A stretch of DNA of 64,000 nt. Origin: JAHJUB01 sp041653615 [NCBI: Candidatus Ratteibacteria bacterium]. Its GTDB lineage: Bacteria > Ratteibacteria > UBA8468 > MWAK01. Shown here one piece after another: positions 1-7,558 of the stretch. Made by a program: the position numbers and the translations under genes. The notes below the pieces were generated by a model. The model searched no databases. It was not told the origin of the DNA and was given only the letters and a program-made list of their open reading frames with translations. The first letter of the stretch is position 1. Every line of letters begins with the position of its first letter. Location: contig JBAZEZ010000005.1 in the NCBI GenBank assembly GCA_041653615.1, positions 1 to 64,000 on the forward strand, in the 5' to 3' direction.

Positions 1-636
1 GCGGAATTGATTAAGGGCGGCCGCGTGAGCGTGAACGGCGAAACAGTCCTGGTCCCATCCCGGGAAGTTGCCGGTAAGGACAAGGTAATAGTTGACGGTA
101 AAAAGGTTGTTCCGGAAAGGTTCGTCTATGTCGCCGCGAACAAACCAATCGGTTTTACCTGCACCCTGAAAGACCGATTCGCCGAAAAGAAGGTAACCGA
201 CCTTGTCCCGCGTTCCCTGGGCCGGCTCTACCCGGTCGGCCGCCTGGACCGGGATTCTTCCGGCCTGGTTATTCTTACCAATGACGGAGATTTCAGCCAG
301 CGGTTGAGCCACCCCAGTTATGAAGCGGAAAAAGAATACCTGGTCACTGTTACCCCGCCGGTTAGCCGCAAAGAAGCCGCTGTTTTAAAAGCGGGAGTGC
401 TTTACGAAGCAGAAAAATTGAGTGCTTCAGAGGTGGTCATTCTGAAGAAAGATTCGGGAAAGAGTACGCTTCAGGTTATCCTGAAGGAAGGTAAAAAGCG
501 CGAAATTCGCAGAATGTTCGGATGTCTCGGCCATCATGTATTAACCCTACAGAGGGTGAGAATCGGAAACATAATGCTGGGTAAACTTGAGTCCGGAAAG
601 TACCGCTTCCTCACTGAAGAAGAAATTACAACTTAA
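1..636 (+). CDS. rRNA pseudouridine synthase, RluB/RsuA family (5' truncated)
   Basis: Converts a specific uridine in ribosomal RNA to pseudouridine in the cytoplasm. The reading frame is open from base 1 (AELIKGGRVSVNG), which is the second half of an S4 RNA-binding domain, so the true start lies upstream of the window. The catalytic signature GRLDRDSSGLVILTNDGD is present, with the nucleophilic Asp about 80 residues into the visible part. The KKREIRRMFGCLGHHV block typical of the RsuA/RluB/RluE/RluF group follows. The TTG at base 7 could be read as a start but would delete half the S4 fold, so I reject it. The 3' end overlaps the convergent protease gene by 11 bases. Which rRNA position is modified cannot be told from sequence alone. 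Confidence 0.93.
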   Translation, partial: AELIKGGRVSVNGETVLVPSREVAGKDKVIVDGKKVVPERFVYVAANKPIGFTCTLKDRFAEKKVTDLVPRSLGRLYPVGRLDRDSSGLVILTNDGDFSQRLSHPSYEAEKEYLVTVTPPVSRKEAAVLKAGVLYEAEKLSASEVVILKKDSGKSTLQVILKEGKKREIRRMFGCLGHHVLTLQRVRIGNIMLGKLESGKYRFLTEEEITT

Positions 637-1504
637 ACTCTCCGGTGTCGATCCATTCGGCTTTCAACAGACACCACCAGTCAATCGCCAATTCCTGTAG
701 CACGTATTCGTAGGGAAGCCAGCCGTAGCCTTTTTCGCCCCATCCCTCACCCCAGGAGTTTCGCAAGAGCAGTGCGCCGGTCGTTTGGGTTCCGTTAGGG
801 TCGGTGTTGGCTATTTTTATCTTGTCGTCATAGCCAACCGCGCAGACCGCGTGTCCGCCCAGCACTTTTTCGCCTGGTTGCGGAAAAGGTATCTTACCGT
901 TGGCTATTGCCTGGGAGATGGAGTTGTAAACTGTAAATCCGAACATTGACGGAACCCCGGCGGCCAGGTACCCCTTGATTGCTTTTAAAAGGTCGGTTTT
1001 GAAAGCGTCGGGTGGGTCCAGCCGGAGGTATTGAATTGTCTGGTATGCCTGCGCAAAAGCGTAGCAGAAAGCCGGCGGTTCCAGGTCAAAATCTTTTACA
1101 CTATAGGGCCAGTATTCTTCCGGCGGAACTCCGAAGAAGACCAAGGCCGCCATCGTTGTTCGCAGGAAAGCGCCGGTGTCTCCGTTCATGCGCATCAAGT
1201 TCCGGGTGGTTTTATAAAGAAAGAGCCGGGAAGCGTCTATGTATTTGCCGGAAGCCCTTTTTTGGAAATATTCCACCACGCCTGTGCCGGCGTGGCTGGT
1301 GCAGGAACCCAGGTCTTGCTGGTTTTCAATCGGAGAACACCAGGGCCGAAGGTCAGCGGAAGCAGGCAGGCTCTGGCGGTTAAGGTTTGAAAGCCCGGCT
1401 TTTTTAACCATCGGTTTGACCAGTTTATTTTCCGGCGTGTAGTCTCTTAAATCCGGATAGTCCGGCAGCCAGCCCATACCCAAAACTCTATTTGTTTCCG
1501 CCAT
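626..1504 (-). CDS. Papain-like (C1A) cysteine protease without signal peptide
   Basis: A 292-residue papain-fold protein. The full catalytic set is visible: the oxyanion Gln in ENQQDLGSC (about residue 62), nucleophile Cys68, His218 in GGHAVCAVGYD and Asn249 in LLRNSWGEGWGEKGYGWLPY. The N-terminus (GWLPDYPDLRDYTP) matches the bacterial and viral stand-alone C1 peptidases rather than secreted papains: there is no signal peptide, no long inhibitory propeptide and few other cysteines. It is therefore predicted to be a cytosolic peptidase or transglutaminase-like enzyme of unknown substrate. The Shine-Dalgarno is AAGGAG a few bases before the ATG. Upstream lies a palindromic repeat, then larC on the same strand. 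Confidence 0.88.
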   Translation of the reverse strand: MAETNRVLGMGWLPDYPDLRDYTPENKLVKPMVKKAGLSNLNRQSLPASADLRPWCSPIENQQDLGSCTSHAGTGVVEYFQKRASGKYIDASRLFLYKTTRNLMRMNGDTGAFLRTTMAALVFFGVPPEEYWPYSVKDFDLEPPAFCYAFAQAYQTIQYLRLDPPDAFKTDLLKAIKGYLAAGVPSMFGFTVYNSISQAIANGKIPFPQPGEKVLGGHAVCAVGYDDKIKIANTDPNGTQTTGALLLRNSWGEGWGEKGYGWLPYEYVLQELAIDWWCLLKAEWIDTGEFKL

Positions 1505-1510
1505 GTTCTA

Positions 1511-2716
1511 TTATCTCCTTCGTGGTATTTTGTGTAGGGGAGGGGCTATGTCCCCTCCCGCGGGCGGGGATGTAACCCCGCCCCTACATTTAAATGTTGA
1601 ACGGGCCTCATCCATAACCTGTAATAACGACAAATCTTCTGCGTCGGCAACGCGCTTGATGTCGTCATATTCCGGATTCATTTTGACAACCTTCCCCCGG
1701 TAACGTCCGACCTTGACGGCTACTTGGTGTCCCCGCACCATCACTTCCTTCATCTCTCGTTCCAGAACTATGCGGTTTGTTTCTCTCACCCTTACACCGA
1801 AGGTAGATGTTTCCCGAAAGATAATCTCCAGCACCTTGTTCAGTTGTTCTCTTTTTGTAATGATTTCCAATTTCTGTCCCGGCCGGTTTTTCTTCATCAG
1901 CCCCGGCGTGAGTATGAAATCCAGGATGCCGGCTTTCAGCAGGTTTTGAAATACCTTCTCATAGGCAAAAGGCGGCATGTCGTCAAGGTTGGTTTCGATG
2001 ACGAACACCCGGTCCTGTTTTGTGGCTGGAATGGTTTCACCCAGGAAGAAGGAAAGGATATTAGGCGCGGGTTCGTTCCGGCTGCCGGTTCCGTAGCCAA
2101 CGGATAAGAGGTTAAAAGCCGGGGCCGGTTGAAAGGAAGTTAGCTCTGCCAGAAGCACGGCCGCGGTAGGGGTGGTGCATTCCGGTTGGTCGGCATTTAT
2201 CCGGACCGGAAGGTTTTTCAGGATAAGAGATGTTGCGGGTGCCGGAGAGCCGAGGTTGAGGGTGGAACAGTAGAGTTTTTCCACGCCCAGGATTCGGAGG
2301 CCCACCACCGCGGCCACGATGTCAACGATGCTGTCTATTTCGCCGACCTGGTGGAAATGTTCCGGGAGTGTGCCGTGGACTTTTGTTTCCGCGGCGGCCA
2401 GGCGCTGGAAAACCGCTTGAATTTTTTCTTTATCCGCTGCGTCCAGACCGCTTTTTTTAATTAAAGAAACGATTTCCCGTAGAGAGCGGCCGTGTTCCTT
2501 TTGGGAGAGTTCTACCAGAAACCGACGGGCCGGCCGCGGGTGGCCGATTCGCGGGTCGTTCCGCTCTTCAATCTTTTCCGAGACGCGGTATCCGGCCAGC
2601 GGAACTTTTTTTAGTTCTTTTTTGAGGTGGTTAATAGGAAGGCCGGCATCCAGCAGGCTGGCGACAATCATGTCGCCGGCCGCCCCATACCCGGCGTCAA
2701 TATACCCGATTTTCAT
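1511..2716 (-). CDS. larC: LarC-like nickel-pincer cofactor biosynthesis protein
   Basis: LarC inserts nickel into the pyridinium dithiodicarboxylate precursor to make the nickel-pincer cofactor of lactate racemase-type enzymes. I start the protein at MKIGYIDAGYGAAGDMIVASLLDAG, the conserved N-terminus of the family, giving 401 residues; an in-frame upstream start would add 26 residues that match nothing. The motifs HFHQVGEIDSIVDIVAA, ECTTPTAA and ETNLDDMPPFAYE are characteristic. Family homology ends near YDDIKRVADAEDLSLLQVMDEA. The last ~25 residues (CRGGVTSPPAGGDIAPPLHK) are translated from an intergenic palindromic repeat that has displaced the original stop. No larA, larB or larE lies nearby, so the client enzyme is unknown. 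Confidence 0.85.
   Translation of the reverse strand: MKIGYIDAGYGAAGDMIVASLLDAGLPINHLKKELKKVPLAGYRVSEKIEERNDPRIGHPRPARRFLVELSQKEHGRSLREIVSLIKKSGLDAADKEKIQAVFQRLAAAETKVHGTLPEHFHQVGEIDSIVDIVAAVVGLRILGVEKLYCSTLNLGSPAPATSLILKNLPVRINADQPECTTPTAAVLLAELTSFQPAPAFNLLSVGYGTGSRNEPAPNILSFFLGETIPATKQDRVFVIETNLDDMPPFAYEKVFQNLLKAGILDFILTPGLMKKNRPGQKLEIITKREQLNKVLEIIFRETSTFGVRVRETNRIVLEREMKEVMVRGHQVAVKVGRYRGKVVKMNPEYDDIKRVADAEDLSLLQVMDEARSTFKCRGGVTSPPAGGDIAPPLHKIPRRR
1533..1588. repeat. GC-rich palindromic repeat, family B (copy 1)
   Basis: A 56-bp element built from two adjacent hairpins, TGTAGGGGAGGGG-CTATGT-CCCCTCCC and GGCGGGGATGTAACCCCGCC, ending CCTACA so that the outermost bases also pair. The same unit recurs at 3349-3375 (half copy), 24282 onward and 46456-46542. 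Here it lies inside the 3' end of larC and supplies its final codons. Confidence 0.85.
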
Positions 2717-2745
2717 CAACGTGTTTGGTTTAAATTTGCAGGCGA

Positions 2746-2911
2746 GGATGTTTGGTGAACGGAATTTGCGAAGTGACGGATACAAGACAAGCAAAACGAA
2801 GGCGTGAGTAGCCGGGGCTCAGCCGGATGGCGGGTGAGAACACGGCGAGGCTCGCGCCGGAGTTGCGTAATCTTGTTCGGCACGCAGAGTCGTTCCGTAA
2901 ACCAAACATCC
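2746..2911. repeat. Inverted-repeat-bounded intergenic element between yajC and larC
   Basis: The arms GGATGTTTGGTGAACGGAA (2746-2764) and its reverse complement at 2893-2911 match at 17 of 19 positions, and the pairing continues imperfectly inward (TGCG...ACAAGA). The ~165-bp interior holds a further hairpin, GGCGAG/CTCGCG, and no convincing reading frame. It could be a MITE-like element or a structured transcript leader of larC, which is read from right to left just beyond it. No second copy was seen in the window. Confidence 0.55.
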
Positions 2912-2914
2912 GAG

Positions 2915-3271
2915 TTACTGTACCTTATTACTGATTGCGGCCCGGCTTATCTTAACCTTGGTTCCGCTCGCGATTTCGAGCACGAAGGTTTCGGCCTTTA
3001 CTTCGACAATCTTTCCGAAGAGGCCGCCCAAAGTTACAATCTCATCTCCGGCTTTCAGGCTGTCAATCATCGCCTGCTGTTTTTTCTGTTTGCGCTGCTG
3101 GGGCAGAATCAACAGGAAGTAGAAGATAACAAAAATCAGGATAAGCGGCATAAAACCCAACAGGGCGCTTTGGGGTGTGGCCGGCGCCGCCCCTGTTCCT
3201 TTTGCCGGGACCGTTCCCGTTGTTGTTGTCACCGGAGCTGACGCTGACGTCTGTAATTGTCCTAATGCCAT
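2915..3271 (-). CDS. yajC: Preprotein translocase subunit YajC
   Basis: A small inner-membrane accessory subunit of the SecDF-YajC complex that assists Sec-dependent export. The 118-residue protein has a low-complexity Ala/Thr/Pro N-terminus, one transmembrane helix (FMPLILIFVIFYFLLILP, about residues 40-57), then the family hallmark QQRKQKKQQAMIDSLKAGDEIVTLGGLFGKI and a short beta-rich cytoplasmic domain. The Shine-Dalgarno is AAAGGAG upstream of the ATG. secD and secF are not adjacent, so the usual yajC-secD-secF arrangement is broken here. Confidence 0.93.
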   Translation of the reverse strand: MALGQLQTSASAPVTTTTGTVPAKGTGAAPATPQSALLGFMPLILIFVIFYFLLILPQQRKQKKQQAMIDSLKAGDEIVTLGGLFGKIVEVKAETFVLEIASGTKVKISRAAISNKVQ

Positions 3272-3292
3272 ATTTTTCTCCTTTTAATGTAG

Positions 3293-3375
3293 TGCGACCC
3301 TTTCAGGGTCGCCTGTAGTTGCCAAGCTTGCTTGGCGTTTTTGTCTTTTGTAGGGGAGGGGCTATGTCCCCTCCC
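3293..3375. repeat. Cluster of three short hairpins upstream of yajC
   Basis: Three different palindromes stand in a row: GCGACCCTTTCAGGGTCGC, then CTGTAGTTGCCAAGCTTGCTTGGCG (family F, also near 24366 and 40917), then a half copy of family B (GTAGGGGAGGGGCTATGTCCCCTCCC). They fill the space between yajC and the downstream gene and look like stacked insertions of different repeat families. No T-tract marks any of them as a terminator. Confidence 0.7.
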
Positions 3376-3404
3376 TCTCTTACTATCATATTATATTCTT
3401 TATC

Positions 3405-4409
3405 CTACTTCCGACGCAAGAAACAATCGTCCGGGATATCGAGTTCTTTCCGCAATTTTTCGGTTTCCTTGATAAATCGTTTAGTCAGGGGGTCCCGGTA
3501 TCCGCTGGCATGTCGTTTTCCTATTTCCTCTCCCCTCTGGGGAGAGGCGAGGTGAGGGGGAATAAGTAGTTCTTCCAAACACACACGTGTTTTTTTCCAG
3601 AACAAGTCCCGGGTATATTTCCCGAAAAAGGAAGATAGGGCGATTAAAAAAGAATTATCTTCTCCGTCCTGAAGGTAGGTTATCGTTCCGGCGGTTTTAC
3701 CTGATTTGTTCAATTCGTAAGCGGAATTATTCTTTTCTTCGCGGGTCGTTTTCACCGTAAATTGTGGGCCAAAGAGCACTGAAATATCTTCCCGGTAGTA
3801 CCGGAGTCCGCCCACCTTGCCCAGCAAAGCAAGAAACGGCTCTTGGTCGGGATGACTTTGGAGGAGGTTCAGGCCGGCTTCAAGTACCAGGCCGGATTTA
3901 TTCCGGTTTTTCAGGCCGGCGTTGAACAAGGATGGGCAAAGGAGGTGGCAACGCGGTTTTTCCAGGGTGACACCTTTTTGCAGCGCTCTCTTTCTTAATT
4001 TTTCCGCGCTGCGCAGTATTTGTCTGCGGCGTTCCGGATTCAGCCCCAGGTTAAACTCTTTTTTCCAGCAAAAACAGAGTAGATTATACGTTGTAGTTGA
4101 GGGGTCGATTACTGCTTTCAGGAATTGGTCGGCGGATTCCGGCAGGAAACCAAAACAAAGATAAAAAAAGGCGAGTATGGTCTCTTCAGCCGCCAGTTTC
4201 TTTTTCCGGCTGGTGTTGAAGACCATTTTACTGTCGCAGACGAGCAATCTTTTTGAATTAGAACCCGGGTCTTTCTTTATTCCGAGCAACCGCCATAGGT
4301 CAGGGGCCGAATCAAAACTTCTGTTTCGCAGTTTCAGCGAGGTGGAGGTGATCACCAGCGGTCCCAGGACAGGCCCGTATCCGTTTTCGTCTATTCCGAT
4401 CAGTCTCAA
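3405..4409 (-). CDS. RNase HII-like protein with repeat-encoded insertion
   Basis: The N-terminus GIDENGYGPVLGPLVITS closely follows the RNase HII signature GIDEAGRGPLAGPVV (acidic residues D7, E8), and CDSK (D59) matches the second conserved Asp. The C-terminal SGYRDPLTKRFI resembles the RNase HII tail. At 334 residues it is far longer than the usual ~200, so it is a divergent RNase H-fold protein rather than a standard rnhB. The start is TTG; no ATG lies suitably upstream. Near residue 290 the peptide LIPPHLASPQRGEEIGK is encoded by a palindromic repeat that has entered the gene in frame. Function on RNA:DNA hybrids is inferred from the motif only. Confidence 0.6.
   Translation of the reverse strand: MRLIGIDENGYGPVLGPLVITSTSLKLRNRSFDSAPDLWRLLGIKKDPGSNSKRLLVCDSKMVFNTSRKKKLAAEETILAFFYLCFGFLPESADQFLKAVIDPSTTTYNLLCFCWKKEFNLGLNPERRRQILRSAEKLRKRALQKGVTLEKPRCHLLCPSLFNAGLKNRNKSGLVLEAGLNLLQSHPDQEPFLALLGKVGGLRYYREDISVLFGPQFTVKTTREEKNNSAYELNKSGKTAGTITYLQDGEDNSFLIALSSFFGKYTRDLFWKKTRVCLEELLIPPHLASPQRGEEIGKRHASGYRDPLTKRFIKETEKLRKELDIPDDCFLRRK
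3527..3561. repeat. Palindromic repeat inside the RNase HII-like gene
   Basis: CTCCCCTCTGGGGAGAGG forms a tight hairpin, followed by CGAGGTGAGGGGGA. Read on the minus strand it encodes PPHLASPQRGEE, a peptide I recognise as a common product of this repeat type rather than of any protein family. It remains in frame and does not truncate the protein. Confidence 0.7.
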
Positions 4410-4438
4410 TTTATCGCGATTACCTATGAATTTCTTTT

Positions 4439-4562
4439 GGACGCAGATGTACGCAGAAATTACCGGATAATGCTCAATGATAATTCTTTAGAGTATTTCT
4501 TTGCAATTCTTTAAAGTAACATTTAAATCTGTATCTGCGATTATCAGCGGTAATCTGCGTCC
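4439..4562. repeat. Dispersed ~125-bp repeat, family A (copy 1)
   Basis: Begins GGACGCAGATGTACGCAGAA and ends TTATCAGCGGTAATCTGCGTCC, so the termini are inverted repeats; an AT-rich centre rich in TTTAAAG/TTAGAG lies between. Other copies are at 12834-12955, 41932-42031, 45290-45410 and 53122-53249, all intergenic. This copy separates metW from the RNase HII-like gene. Confidence 0.9.
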
Positions 4563-4582
4563 GATTGATTTTAAGTAGTGTT

Positions 4583-5167
4583 TTACGTAATCAGGAAGAG
4601 GCTGAAATTAGCCAGAAGGTTGCGGAAGAGACGTATGCGGTGTTCGCCGGCAAGGTGATAACTGGCCAGCACCTTAATCTTTTTATCCCGGCAGAAGGCC
4701 GCGAAATCTTCGGTGCTTAAAAAATGAAGGTTGTGCGTGTCGTACCACTGAAGCGGCAGGGATTTGGTAACCGGGACCCGGCCTAAAATACCGACCTGGA
4801 AGCGCGCCCTTAAATTGCAGAAATTGGGAAAGCCGACCAGGACTTTATGGCCCACCCGCAGGGCTTCGGCGAGGATGGTGTCCGGGTGCCGCACCTCGGG
4901 TAAACTGTCGTTGAGGATAACGTAGTCAAAGCTCTTGTCCGGATATTCGGAAAGTCCCTGGTCCAGGTCACCGTGGAGGACATTAACGCCCCGCCGCAGG
5001 CATTCGGCGATGGCGTTCTGGTCTATTTCAATGCCTTGGCCCCGGATGTGTCGTTTTTCAGCCAGGATACTCAAAAGTTCTCCCTTGCCGCAGCCCAGGT
5101 CCAGCACCGTGGAACCATCCTTGATTATGTCCAGTATTATTTTATGGTCCGGTCTAATTTTTTCCAT
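4583..5167 (-). CDS. metW: Methionine biosynthesis protein MetW
   Basis: A 194-residue class I SAM-methyltransferase-fold protein. VLDLGCGKGELL (about residues 20-31) is the SAM-binding glycine motif, and DYVILNDSLPEVRHPDTILAEALRVG plus GFPNFCNLRARFQVGILGRVPVT and LQWYDTHNLHFLS are diagnostic of MetW. In Proteobacteria MetW partners MetX and is needed for homoserine acylation in methionine synthesis. It follows metX on the same strand; the 111-bp gap is filled with two repeat palindromes, so co-transcription is likely but the genes are not translationally coupled. Confidence 0.93.
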   Translation of the reverse strand: MEKIRPDHKIILDIIKDGSTVLDLGCGKGELLSILAEKRHIRGQGIEIDQNAIAECLRRGVNVLHGDLDQGLSEYPDKSFDYVILNDSLPEVRHPDTILAEALRVGHKVLVGFPNFCNLRARFQVGILGRVPVTKSLPLQWYDTHNLHFLSTEDFAAFCRDKKIKVLASYHLAGEHRIRLFRNLLANFSLFLIT

Positions 5168-5202
5168 AACTCATGTCATTTCCACAACAAAAATATTTGT
5201 CA

Positions 5203-5275
5203 TTCCCGCATGTATTAAGCGGGAATCCAGTCTGCGTTTGTCATTTCGAGGGGCGAAGCCCCGCGGCAATCTCAC
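5203..5275. repeat. Two short palindromic repeats between metX and metW
   Basis: CATTCCCGCATGTATTAAGCGGGAATCCAG (family D; the inverse copy is at 36759-36790) is followed by GTCATTTCGAGGGGCGAAGCCCCGCGGCAATCTC (family E; relatives at 8066-8180 and 33196-33232). Both are hairpin-forming, noncoding and lie within a presumed metX-metW transcript. Confidence 0.75.
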
Positions 5276-5278
5276 TTT

Positions 5279-6451
5279 TTAAGGTTTTTGCGCCGCCAGA
5301 AAATTACGGATTAAAGACGTTTCTTCTTTACTCTCTATTAGGAATGAATCGTGTCCATAATTAGAGGCAATTTCACAGTATGAGACTTTTGCGCCGTGAC
5401 GTTTTAGGATGCGCACAATCTCTTTGGAATTTGCTGGCGGATAGAGCCAGTCGGAACTGAAGCTCAAGACCAGAAAACGGGTTTTCACACTCTGGAAGAG
5501 AGTAGTTTTGTTTTTCTCATCGGTAAAATCGGTAATAAGGTCGAAGTAATCCATCGCCTTGGTTATGTAAAGGTATGAATTGGCGTCAAAGCGCTGGACG
5601 AAACTGCCGCCCCGGTACTGAAGGTAGGTAGAGGTACTTTCCTCTCCAAATTCGTACTGTAGGTATCCCTCCACACCAAATTCCTGAGTGAAAGAGAACT
5701 TGAACTTCTCTTTGTCCTTCATGCGTCGGCCAAATTTTTCCGCCATGGAAAATTCGCTCATATAGGTAATGTGTCCAATCATTCTGGCCAGGGCGAGGCC
5801 TTTATTTGGCCCCTTTTTCCCATAATAGTCCCCGTTATTCCAGTCCGGGTCGGACATAATCGCCTGCCGGCCGACTTCTCCAAAGGCTATTTGCTGGGCC
5901 GAATGGCGCAAGGTAGTGGCAATCGGGATGGCGTGGCGCACCATTTCCGGATAATTAGCTATCCATTGTAGAACCTGCATTCCGCCCATGGACCCGCCGG
6001 CGATGGCGTAAAGTTTTTCAATACCCAGAAAATCAAGCAGCATCTTCTGACAGTTGACCATATCGCCGATGGTTATGATGGGAAAATCAAGACCGTATCG
6101 TTTGCCGGTTTTCGGGTTTACAGAGGAAGGGCCGGTGCTTTCCCGACATCCGCCCAGAACGTTGGAACAGATTACAAAATATTGATTTGTATCAAATGCC
6201 TTGCCCGGTCCGACCATCGCGTCCCACCAGCCTGGTTTGGTGTCGCCTTTGTGGTATCCGGCCGCATGGCTGTCTCCGGACAAGGCGTGGAGGATAAGGA
6301 TGGTGTTCGTACGTTCCTTGTTTAAGTGTCCGTAAGTTTCATAGGCGATGGTAATCGGACCAAACCTCCGACCGTTTTCCAACAGAAGGTCACTCGGCGG
6401 CTGTGCCAGGGTTACGTATTTGGTTTCCACAATCCCAACGCTCTTTTCCAT
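5279..6451 (-). CDS. metX: Homoserine O-acetyltransferase MetX
   Basis: Transfers an acyl group (acetyl by family default) to homoserine, the committing step of methionine synthesis. This 390-residue alpha/beta hydrolase has the nucleophile elbow AGGSMGGMQ (Ser154), Asp334 in SSDWLYPP and His367 in [19 protein letters not shown] and [15 protein letters not shown] are further family motifs. With metW next door and two O-acetylhomoserine sulfhydrylases elsewhere in the window, a direct-sulfhydrylation route to homocysteine is implied. There is no Shine-Dalgarno; an extended -10 box lies 7 bases from the ATG, suggesting a leaderless mRNA. Acetyl versus succinyl specificity cannot be proved from the sequence. 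Confidence 0.94.
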   Translation of the reverse strand: MEKSVGIVETKYVTLAQPPSDLLLENGRRFGPITIAYETYGHLNKERTNTILILHALSGDSHAAGYHKGDTKPGWWDAMVGPGKAFDTNQYFVICSNVLGGCRESTGPSSVNPKTGKRYGLDFPIITIGDMVNCQKMLLDFLGIEKLYAIAGGSMGGMQVLQWIANYPEMVRHAIPIATTLRHSAQQIAFGEVGRQAIMSDPDWNNGDYYGKKGPNKGLALARMIGHITYMSEFSMAEKFGRRMKDKEKFKFSFTQEFGVEGYLQYEFGEESTSTYLQYRGGSFVQRFDANSYLYITKAMDYFDLITDFTDEKNKTTLFQSVKTRFLVLSFSSDWLYPPANSKEIVRILKRHGAKVSYCEIASNYGHDSFLIESKEETSLIRNFLAAQKP

Positions 6452-6458
6452 TATTCAC

Positions 6459-6467
6459 ATTATACCA
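6459..6467 (-). promoter_or_regulatory. Extended -10 promoter of metX (leaderless)
   Basis: On the minus strand TGGTATAAT is followed by GTGAATA and then the metX ATG. With normal -10 to +1 spacing, transcription would begin at or within one base of the ATG. No recognisable -35 is present, fitting an extended -10 promoter. Confidence 0.6.
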
Positions 6468-6494
6468 TAATTTATTTACCTATGAATTTACTTT

Positions 6495-6598
6495 GTAGAT
6501 ATTGTAGCGGTGCGATTTACTACGTCTCGCCGTAGCCTTGGCGAAGGCGGATCGCACAAATAGTCGGATGAATCCGACCGCTACAAATTCGTATCTAC
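6495..6598. repeat. Inverted-repeat element upstream of metX
   Basis: The outer arms GTAGATATTGTAGCGG and CCGCTACAAATTCGTATCTAC pair. Inside are GTGCGAT/ATCGCAC, a GCCGTAGCCTTGGCGAAGGC segment and TCGGATGAATCCGA. It is a nested palindrome with no reading frame and fills the gap between metX and the VanW gene. Confidence 0.65.
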
Positions 6599-6655
6599 GG
6601 AGAGATTTAAATGTGCTGGTAGTTTATTTGCAAAATATGGGGGTTGTCTCTAATT

Positions 6656-7513
6656 TCATACTTGCGGTTCTCGGGCGCCGGAATTGATTGACGACATCGA
6701 TGTTGCCCGTTCTTCACGTTTGATCCACTCGTCGGTCACATCATAGAAGATATGGCCGAAGTTGTGTGCGATTTCCTTTTCCAGCGTTGCGCGTCCGTCG
6801 AGGTACTTCACGCGCTTTGCGACGCGATTCTCCCGCCATACGGCTCCATCAGGACGTCGTACGAACCTGTGCCACGTCTCGAAAATCTGGATGTTGAAAG
6901 GTGCTGGCGAATTTGACAGGATAGATCCACAGAGCATTGGCCGTTGGATGGAAACCCGCAACAGGAGTGGTTGCCCCAAGTTGTTGCGAAATCGAAGATC
7001 GCGGTAGTTGTAGAAGACCGTCGCACCCATTCCAAATGGAACGGTCCGCTCGTCGTCTGGAAAGAGGTCCGATTCGTGCCGATGGCGTTCCACGATATCA
7101 AGATCCAGTTGGATGGCCATCCAGAAGAGAAGGTTTGCCATTTGACAAAGGCCGCCGCCCGGCGCTGCGGTCAGCGCGCCCTGGCGCATCTCCAACCCAT
7201 CGACGTATCCCTTCCGGCGAGTCGTCCGCCCGACTATCTTGCAGAACGAGAAGACTTCCCCAGGCTTAATGATTAACCGGTCCAGCCTTGCACACGCAAG
7301 ATCCAGGTTGTGGATCTTGTTTTTCTGAAGCGGTATCCATTCCGGGTCGACCTTACGCGCTAGTTTCGAGGAGTGGCTGACGAGTTCGAACGGAAAATCG
7401 GCCGCGTGTTCCGTTCTTAGTCGCGCGAACGTCCGCTGATGTCGGATTGTCGACAACCATCGGCGTAGTCTAAGTAGCTCGACTCTGAGCCAGAACGGAA
7501 ACGCATGCTTCAT
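6656..7513 (-). CDS. VanW family protein
   Basis: A 285-residue member of the VanW family. The conserved core is LIIKPGEVFSFCKIVGRTTRRKGYVDG (about residues 79-105) followed by GGGLCQMANLLFWMA, HRHESDLFPDDERTVPFGMGATVFYNYRDLRFRN. VanW was named from a glycopeptide-resistance cluster but has no known biochemical activity, and no vanH/A/S/R genes occur here. There is no signal peptide. Codon choice (many CGT/GTCG-type codons) looks different from metX or bipA and the flank contains a toxin-gene fragment, so recent acquisition is plausible. Confidence 0.85.
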   Translation of the reverse strand: MKHAFPFWLRVELLRLRRWLSTIRHQRTFARLRTEHAADFPFELVSHSSKLARKVDPEWIPLQKNKIHNLDLACARLDRLIIKPGEVFSFCKIVGRTTRRKGYVDGLEMRQGALTAAPGGGLCQMANLLFWMAIQLDLDIVERHRHESDLFPDDERTVPFGMGATVFYNYRDLRFRNNLGQPLLLRVSIQRPMLCGSILSNSPAPFNIQIFETWHRFVRRPDGAVWRENRVAKRVKYLDGRATLEKEIAHNFGHIFYDVTDEWIKREERATSMSSINSGAREPQV

Positions 7514-7558
7514 GCATTCCTCACGACGAAGTGGCTCACGGCGGTTTGGAGGTCTTGT

